DNA of 8,764 nucleotides, from positions 1-8,764 of the forward strand of contig JAKAAK010000132.1 in the NCBI GenBank assembly GCA_021797025.1. The letters run 5' to 3'. This document shows positions 1 through 5,637 of the stretch, one piece after another. The notes below the pieces were generated by a model that was not told the origin of the DNA, made no database searches, and saw only the letters and a list, made by a program, of their open reading frames with translations. This DNA comes from Thermoplasmata archaeon. GTDB taxonomy: Archaea; Thermoplasmatota; Thermoplasmata; Thermoplasmatales; Thermoplasmataceae. A program made the translations under genes and the position numbers. The stretch's first letter is position 1. Every line of letters begins with the position of its first letter.

Positions 1-55
1 TGCATACATATCCGGGAAAGATAGTGATATCCAGAAAATATATGTAAAATGTTAA
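1..55 (+). CDS. 3' end of an upstream gene, possibly gar1 (H/ACA RNP protein)
   Basis: A frame open from base 2 reads [17 protein letters not shown] and stops at TAA 53-55, one base before the earliest possible TFB start. The ending, a short strand followed by a basic 'KIYVK' tail, resembles the C-terminus of archaeal Gar1, the H/ACA guide-RNP protein whose gene often precedes tfb in archaea. Only 17 residues are visible, so this name rests mainly on gene order known from other archaea. The absence of a clear intergenic promoter fits co-transcription with tfb. Confidence 0.4.
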   Translation, partial: AYISGKDSDIQKIYVKC

Positions 56-65
56 GGTGATAAAT

Positions 66-1001
66 ATGGCAAACGAAAAGAAAAAAAATATTTATGAAAT
101 AGATAAATGCCCGGAATGTGGTTCCTCTCAGCTCGTAAGAGATTATGAGCGTGGAGAACTTGTATGCTCAAACTGCGGTTTAGTTATTGATGACAGTTAT
201 ATTGATGAGGGACCTGAATGGAGAGCTTTTGATTCTGAACAGAGTGAAAGCAGAGCAAGAACAGGTTCTCCCATGACATATACAATACATGACAAGGGTT
301 TGTCTACAGATATATCATGGAAAAACAAAGACTCGTACGGTAAATCCATTCCTACCAGAAACAGGGCACAGCTTTACAGGCTCAGAAAATGGCAAAAGAG
401 AATTAAGGTTTCCAATGCAGCTGAGCGTAATCTTTCACAGGCACTGCAAGAACTTGAAAGAATGGCATCCAATCTGAGTATACCTAATGATGTAAGAGAA
501 ACATCTGCAGTCATATACAGAAAGGCAGTAAAACAAAATATGATAAGAGGAAGATCCATTGAAGGTGTTGTTGCCGGGTCAATATATGCAGCATGCAGGA
601 TCACAAATGTCCCAAGAACACTGGATGAAATTGCATCTGTAACAAGGGTAAAAAAGAAAGAGATTGGCAGAACATACAGAATAATGGCAAGATACCTGAA
701 ATTAAATATACTTCCATCTAAACCTGATGACTATGTCAACAGATTCTGTTCAAAGTTGAGACTTTCAATGGAGGCCAGAAAGAGGGCCGAGGAAATATTA
801 AAAATGGCAATTGATAACGACCTTACATCCGGAAAAGGCCCAACTGGGGTGGCTGCGGCTGCAATCTACATAGCTTCATTGATAACTGGTGAGAGAAGAA
901 CTCAGAGAGCAATTGCAGAGGTAGCAGGAGTAACTGAAGTAACTATAAGGAACAGATACAAGGAATTAACTGAGAAACTCAATCTTACCATCGAGGAATA
1001 A
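66..1001 (+). CDS. tfb: Transcription initiation factor IIB (TFB)
   Basis: This is the archaeal general transcription factor that binds the TBP-TATA complex, contacts the BRE and recruits RNA polymerase. Counting from ATG 66 (311 residues, normal length), an N-terminal zinc ribbon has the pairs C15/C18 and C34/C37. A B-finger/linker region follows, including 'GPEWRAFD' and 'RARTGSP'. Two cyclin-like repeats occupy about 110-200 and 205-300; the first contains '[17 protein letters not shown]' and the second '[16 protein letters not shown]'. The C-terminal helix-turn-helix lies around '[20 protein letters not shown]'. A GTG at 57 would add three residues, but ATG 66 is preferred because GGTGA at 56-60 sits 5 bases before it as a good Shine-Dalgarno site. 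The gene almost abuts the preceding frame, suggesting an operon. Convergent with the next gene, with only 2 bases between stop codons. Confidence 0.97.
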   Translation: MANEKKKNIYEIDKCPECGSSQLVRDYERGELVCSNCGLVIDDSYIDEGPEWRAFDSEQSESRARTGSPMTYTIHDKGLSTDISWKNKDSYGKSIPTRNRAQLYRLRKWQKRIKVSNAAERNLSQALQELERMASNLSIPNDVRETSAVIYRKAVKQNMIRGRSIEGVVAGSIYAACRITNVPRTLDEIASVTRVKKKEIGRTYRIMARYLKLNILPSKPDDYVNRFCSKLRLSMEARKRAEEILKMAIDNDLTSGKGPTGVAAAAIYIASLITGERRTQRAIAEVAGVTEVTIRNRYKELTEKLNLTIEE

Positions 1002-1003
1002 AA

Positions 1004-1210
1004 TTATAGTTCCTCTATTTTTTTAAATGTTTCATAATCTCTTATAATATCATCAATGAGGTTATATATAGATGTAATTTTAGCATTTTTTATCATAATA
1101 AATATTTTATTGTCATTGCATTCCATGATAATATCCTGGTTATTATCCTGTATTAGTGAATTGTAAAGTTCCTTACAATGGTCTTCGTCTATTGTTATGC
1201 ATATTTCCAT
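1004..1210 (-). CDS. pcc1: Pcc1-like small subunit of the KEOPS complex
   Basis: A 68-residue acidic protein. The layout fits the CTAG/Pcc1 family: an opening strand 'MEICITIDED', then 'LYNSLIQDN', a strand with charged turn 'ECNDNKIFIMIKNAKI', and a closing helix 'SIYNLIDDIIRDYETFKKIEEL'. In that family the helix carries the dimer and Kae1 contacts. In KEOPS, Pcc1 is the dimerising platform for Kae1 in making the t6A modification of ANN-decoding tRNAs. It is slightly shorter than usual archaeal Pcc1 (about 75-90 residues), and the identification is by pattern only. A TATA-like ATTATATCC element lies about 21 bases upstream of the start on this strand, so the transcript may be leaderless. It ends tail to tail with tfb, so the pair probably shares a termination zone. 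Confidence 0.55.
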   Translation of the reverse strand: MEICITIDEDHCKELYNSLIQDNNQDIIMECNDNKIFIMIKNAKITSIYNLIDDIIRDYETFKKIEEL

Positions 1211-1214
1211 AACT

Positions 1215-1235
1215 GGATATAATATTGGATATAAT
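1215..1235. repeat. Two direct copies of GGATATAAT upstream of the Pcc1-like gene
   Basis: GGATATAAT occurs at 1215-1223 and again at 1227-1235, separated by ATT. On the minus strand this gives two ATTATATCC units just upstream of the start at 1210. The distal unit is about where a TATA box for a leaderless transcript would lie. The copies may be a duplicated promoter element or chance in AT-rich DNA. Confidence 0.4.
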
Positions 1236-1335
1236 GAGATTTATGATTCCTGTTTATGCAGATAGAGGTTTTCTGCTGTAATAAAAATTATAATGCTAAA
1301 ATTTTTATGCAGTCCTGCAATACTGAATTTATAAG

Positions 1336-1351
1336 TTCTATAAATAATAAA
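1336..1351 (+). promoter_or_regulatory. Probable TATA box for tRNA-Leu
   Basis: The stretch TTCTATAAATAATAAA at 1336-1351 holds the best TATA-box match upstream of the tRNA gene. A start site about 25 bases downstream would fall near 1367-1370 and leave a leader of roughly 20 bases before the mature 5' end at 1390, to be removed by RNase P. The region is AT-rich, so the exact position is uncertain. Confidence 0.45.
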
Positions 1352-1389
1352 AGAGCTTTGTATAACGTGTAAATGTTATACATTTAAAA

Positions 1390-1474
1390 GCGGAGGTTAC
1401 CGAGTCAGGCTAAAGGTGACAGACTCAAAATCTGTTCCCAAAGGGGTTCGCCGGTTCAAATCCGACCCTCCGCA
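1390..1474 (+). tRNA. tRNA-Leu (anticodon CAA)
   Basis: An 85-base class II tRNA. The acceptor arm pairs GCGGAGG (1390-1396) with CCTCCGC (1467-1473), with discriminator A1474. The anticodon stem pairs ACAGA (1419-1423) with TCTGT (1431-1435), and the loop CTCAAAA places anticodon CAA at 1426-1428. The long variable arm (1436-1449) has a CCC/GGG stem with an AAAG-type loop. The T loop TTCAAAT is at 1455-1461. CCA is not encoded, as is usual for many archaea. The second T-stem pair (1451 with 1465) is C opposite A, a mismatch in an otherwise canonical molecule. No intron is seen. The long variable arm, A73 and the CAA anticodon all indicate leucine. Confidence 0.95.
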
Positions 1475-1516
1475 TTACTATAAAGGTTCAATGTGTTAAT
1501 CAGTAAGGGATAAGAA

Positions 1517-1524
1517 TTTTTTTT
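1517..1524 (+). terminator. T-run terminator after tRNA-Leu
   Basis: Eight consecutive T (followed by ATTT) lie about 43 bases past the tRNA 3' end. Archaeal RNA polymerase terminates on such T-runs without needing a hairpin, and none is obvious here. Confidence 0.6.
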
Positions 1525-1545
1525 ATTTGCTAATACACACAATAC

Positions 1546-1566
1546 TATTTTTATAATATAAAAATA
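1546..1566. repeat. Perfect AT-only palindrome with 10-base arms
   Basis: TATTTTTATA (1546-1555) and its reverse complement TATAAAAATA (1557-1566) flank a single A. Each arm contains a TATA-like sequence, so the site could act as a bidirectional promoter element, a binding site or, as RNA, a weak hairpin. No gene starts at the right distance on either side, and the local composition makes chance plausible. Confidence 0.45.
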
Positions 1567-1650
1567 ACATTATATAATTTTTAACGTATAATTGAATGAA
1601 AATATTATAACTCTATGTTTTGGATCACAGATTAATTCTGTAACTGGAAA

Positions 1651-1845
1651 TTATATTAGGTTTCTGGGTATGTGCCATTTCCAATCTACCCCGGATCTTA
1701 TACTCTGCCCGGAATAAATTAAGGAATAAACTATGGAAGTGAACTGACCATCAGTTAGAACGCCCAAATTTATGCTTATATTGTCTTCCTCATGCACCGG
1801 ACCGGATGTAAAATTCAATAGGATATCTATTTTTTCATTTACCAT
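1651..1845 (-). CDS. Small hypothetical ORF, unrecognised (64 residues)
   Basis: An ATG-started frame of 64 codons whose product mixes polar and hydrophobic stretches ('IDILLNFTSGPVHEEDN', 'FTSIVYSLIYSG') and ends 'SGVDWKWHIPRNLI'. The composition looks protein-like rather than random, but no family, membrane segment or metal-binding motif is recognised. There is no convincing Shine-Dalgarno site. A TATA-like TATAATAAA on the minus strand lies about 50 bases upstream. It stands alone between the tRNA gene and a long gene-free stretch. It may be a real small gene, a remnant of a larger one, or noise. Confidence 0.3.
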   Translation of the reverse strand: MVNEKIDILLNFTSGPVHEEDNISINLGVLTDGQFTSIVYSLIYSGQSIRSGVDWKWHIPRNLI

Positions 1846-2110
1846 GGAACACTGTAAAACCGATTACAATATTGAGTTTTCCTTATCCGGCATTAAAATT
1901 TATTATACATGAAACAGGCCATACTCCCCTTACCCCTCAATAGATCGGAATCAAATATTTTCCAGTTTATGGAACCAAAGCACCGAGAAGGTAATATTAC
2001 ATCCATGTTAGACTAATAGAAGCAGAGTAGAATCAATGATATTTTACTGAAAATGTAAAGTGGCTGCTGCTTTCTATTATTATATAAATATGAATTCAGT
2101 GTTATGGCCC
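1846..2110. other. Gene-free AT-rich stretch
   Basis: No frame longer than a few dozen codons, no tRNA-like fold and no CRISPR-type repeat was found on either strand. A loosely box C/D-like pair (ATGATAT ... CTGA) near 2037-2051 does not match the consensus. The 3' part grades into the promoter of the next gene. Confidence 0.5.
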
Positions 2111-2117
2111 ATATTTA

Positions 2118-2137
2118 ATTATATAAATTTATATCTT
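2118..2137 (+). promoter_or_regulatory. TATA-rich promoter of the 87-residue winged-helix-like gene
   Basis: A run of overlapping TATA-like elements (ATTATATAAATTTATATC) lies centred about 25-35 bases before ATG 2158. No Shine-Dalgarno match precedes the ATG, which suggests a leaderless transcript. The exact box cannot be chosen because the whole stretch is A+T. Confidence 0.4.
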
Positions 2138-2157
2138 ATATATTATTATATAATATT

Positions 2158-2421
2158 ATGAACAGAAATTCTATTATCCATTACCCAAGGCTGGATACCG
2201 TAATTATGGTGGAAAATAAAATAAAAAGCCAGGAAGAATGGACATCAAAAAGGCAACTATGGCTATCCCTTGACAAGAAAATAATGTACCAGACATTCAA
2301 TATTATTATTTCCTACCTTGAGGAATCCGGGAAAATAACAGTAAAGGATGGAAAAATAATATGGATCTGGAATCCCGATCTCGTTAAAAAATATAGTAAC
2401 AGCAATTTGGTGTTGAAATAA
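2158..2421 (+). CDS. Conserved archaeal small winged-helix-like protein
   Basis: An 87-residue basic protein. The motif series 'YPRLDTVIMVENKI', 'KRQLWLSLDKKIMYQTFNII', 'YLEESGKI' and 'DGKIIWIWNPDLVKKY' matches a small uncharacterised family recalled from many archaea. Its helix-helix-helix-wing order suggests a winged-helix fold: helices at about 11-25, 31-38 and 41-57, and wing strands at 58-70. The 'KIIWIWNPDLVKKY' ending is the most typical part. It may bind nucleic acid, but no target or partner is known from the sequence. The start is ATG 2158, with TATA-like sequence upstream and no Shine-Dalgarno, so it is probably leaderless. It stands alone and is not in an operon. The fold is inferred; the existence of the gene is well supported. 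Confidence 0.75.
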   Translation: MNRNSIIHYPRLDTVIMVENKIKSQEEWTSKRQLWLSLDKKIMYQTFNIIISYLEESGKITVKDGKIIWIWNPDLVKKYSNSNLVLK

Positions 2422-2548
2422 TGGATAAAAAAAATTTCTCTGGCTTTTGCCGATGAAAGCATCCAGGAACCATATTTCTAAATAAAAATTACGATATTTT
2501 TCTTTGAACCAGAGAGTCTATATAACACTTTAAAATAGGTCTGTTAAT

Positions 2549-2770
2549 TTACTTGCAAAGTTTTAAGAATTCATCCAGCGATAGATCCGCCTGTTTCAAT
2601 ATAGCCTTTAATAGTCCTTTACCAACTTCATCATGCAACGGTACGGTTATTCTCTTATGGTTTTAATTGATCAGCATTACATGGCTTCCGGTTTGATGGT
2701 CAAATGTACAACCTATTTTAGCCAGTGCCTTTATAACATCATGACCTGATAATACAGGAAGCTTAGACAT
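2549..2770 (-). pseudogene. hicA: HicA toxin gene interrupted by an in-frame stop
   Basis: From ATG 2770-2768 the frame reads 'MSKLPVLSGHDVIKALAKIG', then 'CTFDHQTGSHVMLIN', then TAA (2663-2665, codon 36). It resumes in the same frame as 'NHKRITVPLHDEVGKG', then 'LLKAILKQADLSLDEFL' to TAA at 2549-2551. This is the full HicA dsRBD-like fold, about 73 codons, including the 'GSH' whose histidine is the catalytic residue in this mRNA interferase family. Only one codon is wrong, at a place where HicA usually has a variable turn residue. The truncated 35-residue product would lack the second half of the fold, so no toxin is expected. The start overlaps the end of hicB by 8 bases, as is common in hicBA operons. 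A sequencing error or recent mutation would explain the otherwise undamaged frame. Confidence 0.88.
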
Positions 2771-2972
2771 TTACTGTTATTTCCTCTGCGTTATCCCTGG
2801 GTATTTTTTCATTGTGCTTTTTCAATGATTCAATATATGCTGAAATAGCCTCTTTGATATTTTCCAGTGCCTCTTTTTTGGTTTTTCCCTGGGTAAAGCA
2901 CCCGGGAAGTGCAGGGACATTTACAACATAATACCCATCTTCATCTTTTGTTATTATAACAGTATATTTCAT
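2763..2972 (-). CDS. hicB: HicB-type antitoxin, short form
   Basis: A 69-residue protein with the HicB fold signature: 'YTVIITKDEDGYYVVNVPAL' then 'PGCFTQGKTKKEALENIKEA', which is the strand pair, the P-x-L-P-G-C turn, the T-x-G-x-T loop and the 'EAL-NI-EAI' helix. HicB neutralises the HicA mRNA interferase by covering its active site. This version ends soon after the helix ('KIPRDNAEEITVNV') and has no C-terminal DNA-binding domain, so autoregulation by HicB alone is unlikely. It is first in the hicBA pair and overlaps hicA by 8 bases. TATA-like sequence lies upstream on the minus strand (around 2995-3006), with no clear Shine-Dalgarno, so it is probably leaderless. Because the partner toxin is broken, this is an orphan antitoxin or could answer other HicA copies in the genome. 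Confidence 0.9.
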   Translation of the reverse strand: MKYTVIITKDEDGYYVVNVPALPGCFTQGKTKKEALENIKEAISAYIESLKKHNEKIPRDNAEEITVNV

Positions 2973-3061
2973 ATATTTACTATATAACCGATAAGACTAT
3001 TTAATTTTTGACCTTCCTCTAAGCCTGTAAAAATTCATATAATATTTTCAGATGTATTTTT

Positions 3062-3249
3062 ATGGTTACAACAGGGAGTAAAGAATCCCTATCAGTTATT
3101 ATAAAGGAATCCATATTTTTTCATATTCAGAGGCAGAATACATTATTAAAAAGCATCATCTAACAAGGGCAGATAAAGATAAAATCGATGCCAGTATCAC
3201 GGACCCCAAAGTTAAAAAGGCAGTATATGAAATCTTGAAAATAGAATGA
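3062..3249 (+). pseudogene. 62-residue hypothetical gene with a one-base frameshift in a T-run
   Basis: From ATG 3062 the frame reads 'MVTTGSKESLSVIIKESIFF', then goes out of frame. The next frame, entered by adding one T to the six-T run at 3116-3121, reads 'SYSEAEYIIKKHHLTRADKD', then 'KIDASITDPKVKKAVYEIL', ending 'KIE' at TGA 3247-3249. Both halves have the charged, helix-forming composition of a real protein, and neither stands alone. A TATA-like CATATAATAT (3035-3044) sits about 23 bases upstream of the ATG, a typical leaderless arrangement. The second half is helical and basic, possibly nucleic-acid binding, but no family is recognised. A programmed -1 shift on T6 is possible; mutation or sequencing error is more likely. 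Confidence 0.5.
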
Positions 3250-3253
3250 TTTA

Positions 3254-3459
3254 TTATTCAGCCCTGGCCGAGTCATCAACCTTAATATTAACTATATACT
3301 TCATTACATTAGGCATATTCTTGAGTGATGATAAGCGTAAAAGAAGGGTAATAGCATATCATAATTATTTTATCCTGAACTTATTTCTTTCTAAATAGTG
3401 TCAATTATATCGCCCTTATCCAGCTCCAGAAACTTCAGATTTAAATTATTGTATATTAC
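3254..3459 (-). pseudogene. Distal remnant of the tyrosine-recombinase-like gene, left of the IS
   Basis: This continues the gene whose start lies at 5161. Joined across the IS, the frame reads 'YNNLNLKFLELDKGDIIDTI' and hits TAG at 3391-3393. Past that stop the same frame gives 'KEISSG', a second stop (TAA 3370-3372), then 'NNYD'. This recalls the 'I-K-I-x-S-G-N-Y' stretch seen after the N-terminal domain in archaeal recombinases. A neighbouring frame open at 3257-3358 then gives 'YAITLLLRLSSLKNMPNVM' and 'KYIVNIKVDDSARAE' before tandem stops, plausibly the next piece after an indel. The catalytic domain is not present in the window. The first 20 codons are firm because they depend on the exact target duplication; the rest is inference. 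Confidence 0.55.
3455..3459. repeat. Left copy of the 5-bp target site duplication (ATTAC)
   Basis: ATTAC directly precedes the left inverted repeat and matches ATTAC at 4998-5002 directly after the right one. Removing the element with one copy rejoins an open reading frame, confirming both boundaries. Confidence 0.93.
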
Positions 3460-3475
3460 CAGACTCTCCGCATGT
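3460..3475. repeat. Left terminal inverted repeat of the IS
   Basis: CAGACTCTCCGCATGT, the exact reverse complement of 4982-4997. It starts directly after the ATTAC duplication. Beyond 16 bases the two ends match only loosely. Confidence 0.95.
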
Positions 3476-3534
3476 CCGACTAAGAGCAATAACTATAATT
3501 GCCAAATCATGTAGCAATCAGGAATAACAGCAAT

Positions 3535-4757
3535 ATGATGTCAGCCAAAGTTAAAATTGGGGGAATTGATTCTGAATTACGATTAACAAAACCCTTCCCC
3601 AATTTAATAATGTTAAGGCAGTTAAAAAGTTTTTCTCCTCCTCTCTTAACGGCATATTCTCTCATAGGATTGAGCCACAATCAATATATTCATCAGGGGA
3701 TATAATAAATGTAATAAGAAATGCAATATCTGTAAAGGAATACACTGAAACCTATGTGAGAAACCATCCTTACAATCATATTCCATCTGCAGATACAGTA
3801 TTCAGGAGGATCAAGGGTGTTGCATCAGAATCAGGATCGCATAAACGTAATGGCTCAGAAAACTTGAGGAGGCATACTGTGCATGATGGGATTGAACAGA
3901 TAAGCATGTTAATAGATGAAACTGTACATCTTGCAATTGAACATGGTGCATTCTCACACCCTGTGAATGCTGCAATAGATGAGCATGATGAGCCATACTA
4001 TGGTATTGATAATAGGTACCTGATAAATGCACCATTCCATAAGTTCAGGGGAACAGATAAAGTATACAGGTTTGCAACAATGGAATCTGTAAAGAATGGT
4101 GAGAGATTCACATTGTCCATAATGAAGAAGGAACAGCTTGATGGAATTGACAATGCAAATGAGGTTGATTATCTTCTGAAGCATGCCATTTCACTGGGAA
4201 TCAACATAAATATTTTACTGATGGATCGTGGGTACTTAGATGCAGGTGTGATAAGAAGGGTGGAATCACTTAAACTGAAATACATAATACCTGCAAGGGA
4301 TAATCCAAAGGTTCTTAAATATAAGAAGATGGAGATGAAGTACTATAATGGCATTCAATTCCTTGTAATAAATGATAAAATATCATCAGGGAAAGAATCA
4401 GTAGAAACCAACTTTGTGCATATAGTATATTACCCTGACAGGAAGAGGCATGATTTCTCCTTTTACACAAATATAAATGTAGATGAGGATAATGCAAGGG
4501 AGTTAGCAGAGATATACAGGGAGAGATGGAGTATAGAGAATGGTTACCTGGAAAAGAAGGATGTGAAGGGTAAAACACATTCACCTGATATAGGTGTAAG
4601 GTATTTCCTCTTCTTCCTTTCAGTGCTGCTGTACAATATGTGGATCCTTTTTAATCTTATTAGAAGAATGGCAAACTATGGATGGGTTACACTCATGGAC
4701 TTTATTATATCCATGGGCAGAGGTAAATGGAATATAGTTATGAATGACAATGGATGA
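3535..4757 (+). pseudogene. DDE transposase (IS4 superfamily, ISH3-like) with an N-terminal frameshift
   Basis: The main frame is open from 3576 and runs to TGA 4755-4757. It holds the catalytic core: first Asp (codon 3978-3980) in 'AAIDEHDEPYYG', second Asp (4224-4226) in 'LLMDRGYLDAG', and Glu (4536-4538) in 'YRERWSIENGYLEKK', which fits Y-x2-R-x3-E-x6-K. No ATG, GTG or TTG occurs in this frame before GTG 3756, yet it clearly codes before that ('NVKAVKKFFSSSLNGIF', 'YSSGDIINVIRNAISVKEYT'). The true N-terminus is in another frame: ATG 3535 or 3538, 'MSAKVKIGGIDSELRLTKPF' then 'PNL' to about 3606. One missing base near 3606-3607 would join 'PNL' to 'xNVKAV', for a protein of about 407 residues. 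A start at GTG 3756 would lose about 70 residues. No classical slippery heptamer is present, so a disabling deletion is more likely than programmed frameshifting. Confidence 0.88.
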
Positions 4758-4981
4758 GAAATAAGTAAAGAGAAGCAATAAATTAGCAGTAAATTACGGA
4801 CACTCAATACATATGATTAGCTTCAGCCATGCAGTTGAAGTATGTTTCTCCTGATAATCCTGCAAAATATAACGGTATATGTCATTTATAGCACTACAGT
4901 AATGGCAATTCATGAGAGAAATGAATAGAAGAAAAGGATGTTTTCATGTTAAAGGGCTATATTTCACCATCTGCTATTGAC

Positions 4982-4997
4982 ACATGCGGAGAGTCTG
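4982..4997. repeat. Right terminal inverted repeat of the IS
   Basis: ACATGCGGAGAGTCTG, the perfect complement of the left repeat, followed at once by the second ATTAC. Confidence 0.95.
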
Positions 4998-5002
4998 ATT
5001 AC
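4998..5002. repeat. Right copy of the 5-bp target site duplication (ATTAC)
   Basis: Identical to 3455-3459. On the minus strand it contributes GTAAT, inside the Val-Ile codons of the interrupted gene. Confidence 0.93.
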
Positions 5003-5161
5003 CCGCAGCCTATATAAGTAGAAATATTCCCGATGACCAGTAATTCCTGTTATTTTAATTTCCTTTACCAATTCTATTATTCTATTCCTTTCCTTTTCAG
5101 GTATTTTATTTATTCTTCTATACTTTGCATTAAGTTCCTTATCAATGGAATATGTGTCCAT
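4998..5161 (-). pseudogene. N-terminal part of a tyrosine-recombinase/integrase-like gene, cut by the IS
   Basis: From ATG 5161-5159 the frame gives 'MDTYSIDKELNAKYRRINKI', 'PEKERNRIIELVKEIKITGI', 'TGHREYFYLYRLRV' and then enters the IS, where it would pick up foreign residues and stop at 4964. Without the IS it continues for 21 codons on the far side. The pattern (helix 'RNRIIELVKEIKI', then 'GITGHREYFYLYRLRVI', then 'FLELDKGDII') resembles the N-terminal SAM-like, core-DNA-binding domain of archaeal phage-type integrases. No catalytic R-H-R-Y part is in the window, so the name is by partial similarity. TTTAAATCC-type TATA sequence at 5182-5192 lies about 26 bases upstream of the ATG on this strand, consistent with leaderless expression. 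Confidence 0.6.
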
Positions 5162-5181
5162 AATTATTTATTATTTAAAAC

Positions 5182-5192
5182 GGATTTAAACC
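5182..5192 (-). promoter_or_regulatory. Probable TATA box of the recombinase-like gene
   Basis: On the minus strand GGTTTAAATCC is centred about 26 bases before ATG 5161, the spacing expected for a leaderless archaeal transcript. It rests on sequence and spacing only. Confidence 0.4.
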
Positions 5193-5328
5193 TTTAGACT
5201 AAGTTTAACTCTACACATTACCTTGATATGTTTAATTTTTTGATTGTGTTCTCTCCACCGTTCTTCGAATGAGGATCTCTATTTTAAAGTTATACTATTC
5301 CTAAAAATATGCACAATAAGACACAAAA

Positions 5329-5637
5329 TTACAGGGCCCCATGCAATTTACTTATTATTTCTGTGTAATCCTGGTAAAATGTTTTCCCCTTTTCTGTAAT
5401 TTCCAGTATTCTTCTTGGACCACCTATTGTAAAAACATTTTTATCTTTTATATATCCATATTTTAACAGAATATCCAGATGATTGCTTAGGCTTCCCTTT
5501 CCGGTATTGGTTAATGTTAACAGATCAGTGAAATACATTTTATCGTTTAATGCTAGTGATATTAGTATCAGGATTCTTATCATTGACTTCAAGGCATCGT
5601 CCCGTAATAATGATTTAAGATCGTCAATATCACTCAT
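5329..5637 (-). CDS. Winged-helix transcriptional regulator (HTH_34-like)
   Basis: A 102-residue protein. Helices at about 14-30 ('ALKSMIRILILISLAL') are followed by a helix-turn-helix in which 'YFTDLLTLTNTGKGSLSNHL' holds the positioning and recognition helices. 'YGYIKDKNVFTIGGPRRILE' forms the wing, and 'ITEKGKTFYQDYTEIISKL' is a closing helix for dimerisation. This order matches the ArsR-like winged-helix family (PF13601 type). There is no metal-binding Cys/His cluster, so a metal sensor is unlikely. Its ATG overlaps the last 8 bases of the membrane protein gene, so it is translationally coupled to it. The likely role is control of the divergent ABC transporter genes through the palindromes at 6311-6355; that target is inferred from position. 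Confidence 0.85.
   Translation of the reverse strand: MSDIDDLKSLLRDDALKSMIRILILISLALNDKMYFTDLLTLTNTGKGSLSNHLDILLKYGYIKDKNVFTIGGPRRILEITEKGKTFYQDYTEIISKLHGAL

Larger units (their letters stand above)
3460..4997 (+). mobile_element. Complete 1538-bp insertion sequence, IS4 superfamily (ISH3-like)
   Basis: Perfect 16-bp terminal inverted repeats (CAGACTCTCCGCATGT at 3460-3475; its complement at 4982-4997) and a 5-bp ATTAC duplication define the element exactly. It carries one transposase gene with DDE residues and the YREK signature of the IS4 superfamily. Its length, the 4-5 bp duplication size and the archaeal context fit the ISH3 group, a family assignment made from memory. The transposase occupies 3535-4757 and carries a one-base deletion, so this copy probably cannot move itself, although its ends look intact and it could be mobilised by a sister copy. 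Bases 4758-4981 have no recognisable gene. It is inserted in the N-terminal part of a recombinase-like gene, in the opposite orientation. Confidence 0.93.

Noticed and set aside
57..65. GTG 57 as the start of TFB
   Set aside because: It lies within the Shine-Dalgarno sequence that serves ATG 66; the extra residues add nothing typical of TFB.
1463..1478. Similarity of the tRNA 3' end (CTCCGCAT) to the IS ends, as a possible attachment site
   Set aside because: The same bases occur in both inverted repeats of the IS and belong to its terminus. The match is only about 8 bases, and the IS has its own unrelated ATTAC duplication.
2030..2060. Box C/D guide RNA
   Set aside because: The C-like box does not match RTGATGA, there is no matching C'/D' pair, and the surrounding sequence shows no guide layout.
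3099..3125. Programmed -1 frameshift at the T-run of the 62-residue ORF
   Set aside because: It is possible in principle, but no downstream stimulatory structure is evident and neighbouring genes are mutated too. Simple mutation or sequencing error is favoured.
3499..3705. Separate small gene starting at TTG 3499
   Set aside because: Its middle part ('MSAKVKIGG ... LTKPFPNL') is the transposase N-terminus in its own frame. After about 3606 the coding sense moves to the other frame, so the last part is out-of-frame translation.
3811..4584. Open frames on the minus strand inside the transposase gene
   Set aside because: They are opposite a clearly conserved DDE transposase, have odd His/Leu/Ser-rich composition and no start signals.
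4998..5161. SSV-type int(N) fragment created by integration into a tRNA gene
   Set aside because: The short N-terminal fragment suggested it, but no tRNA sequence overlaps it, and the break is fully explained by the IS and stop codons.
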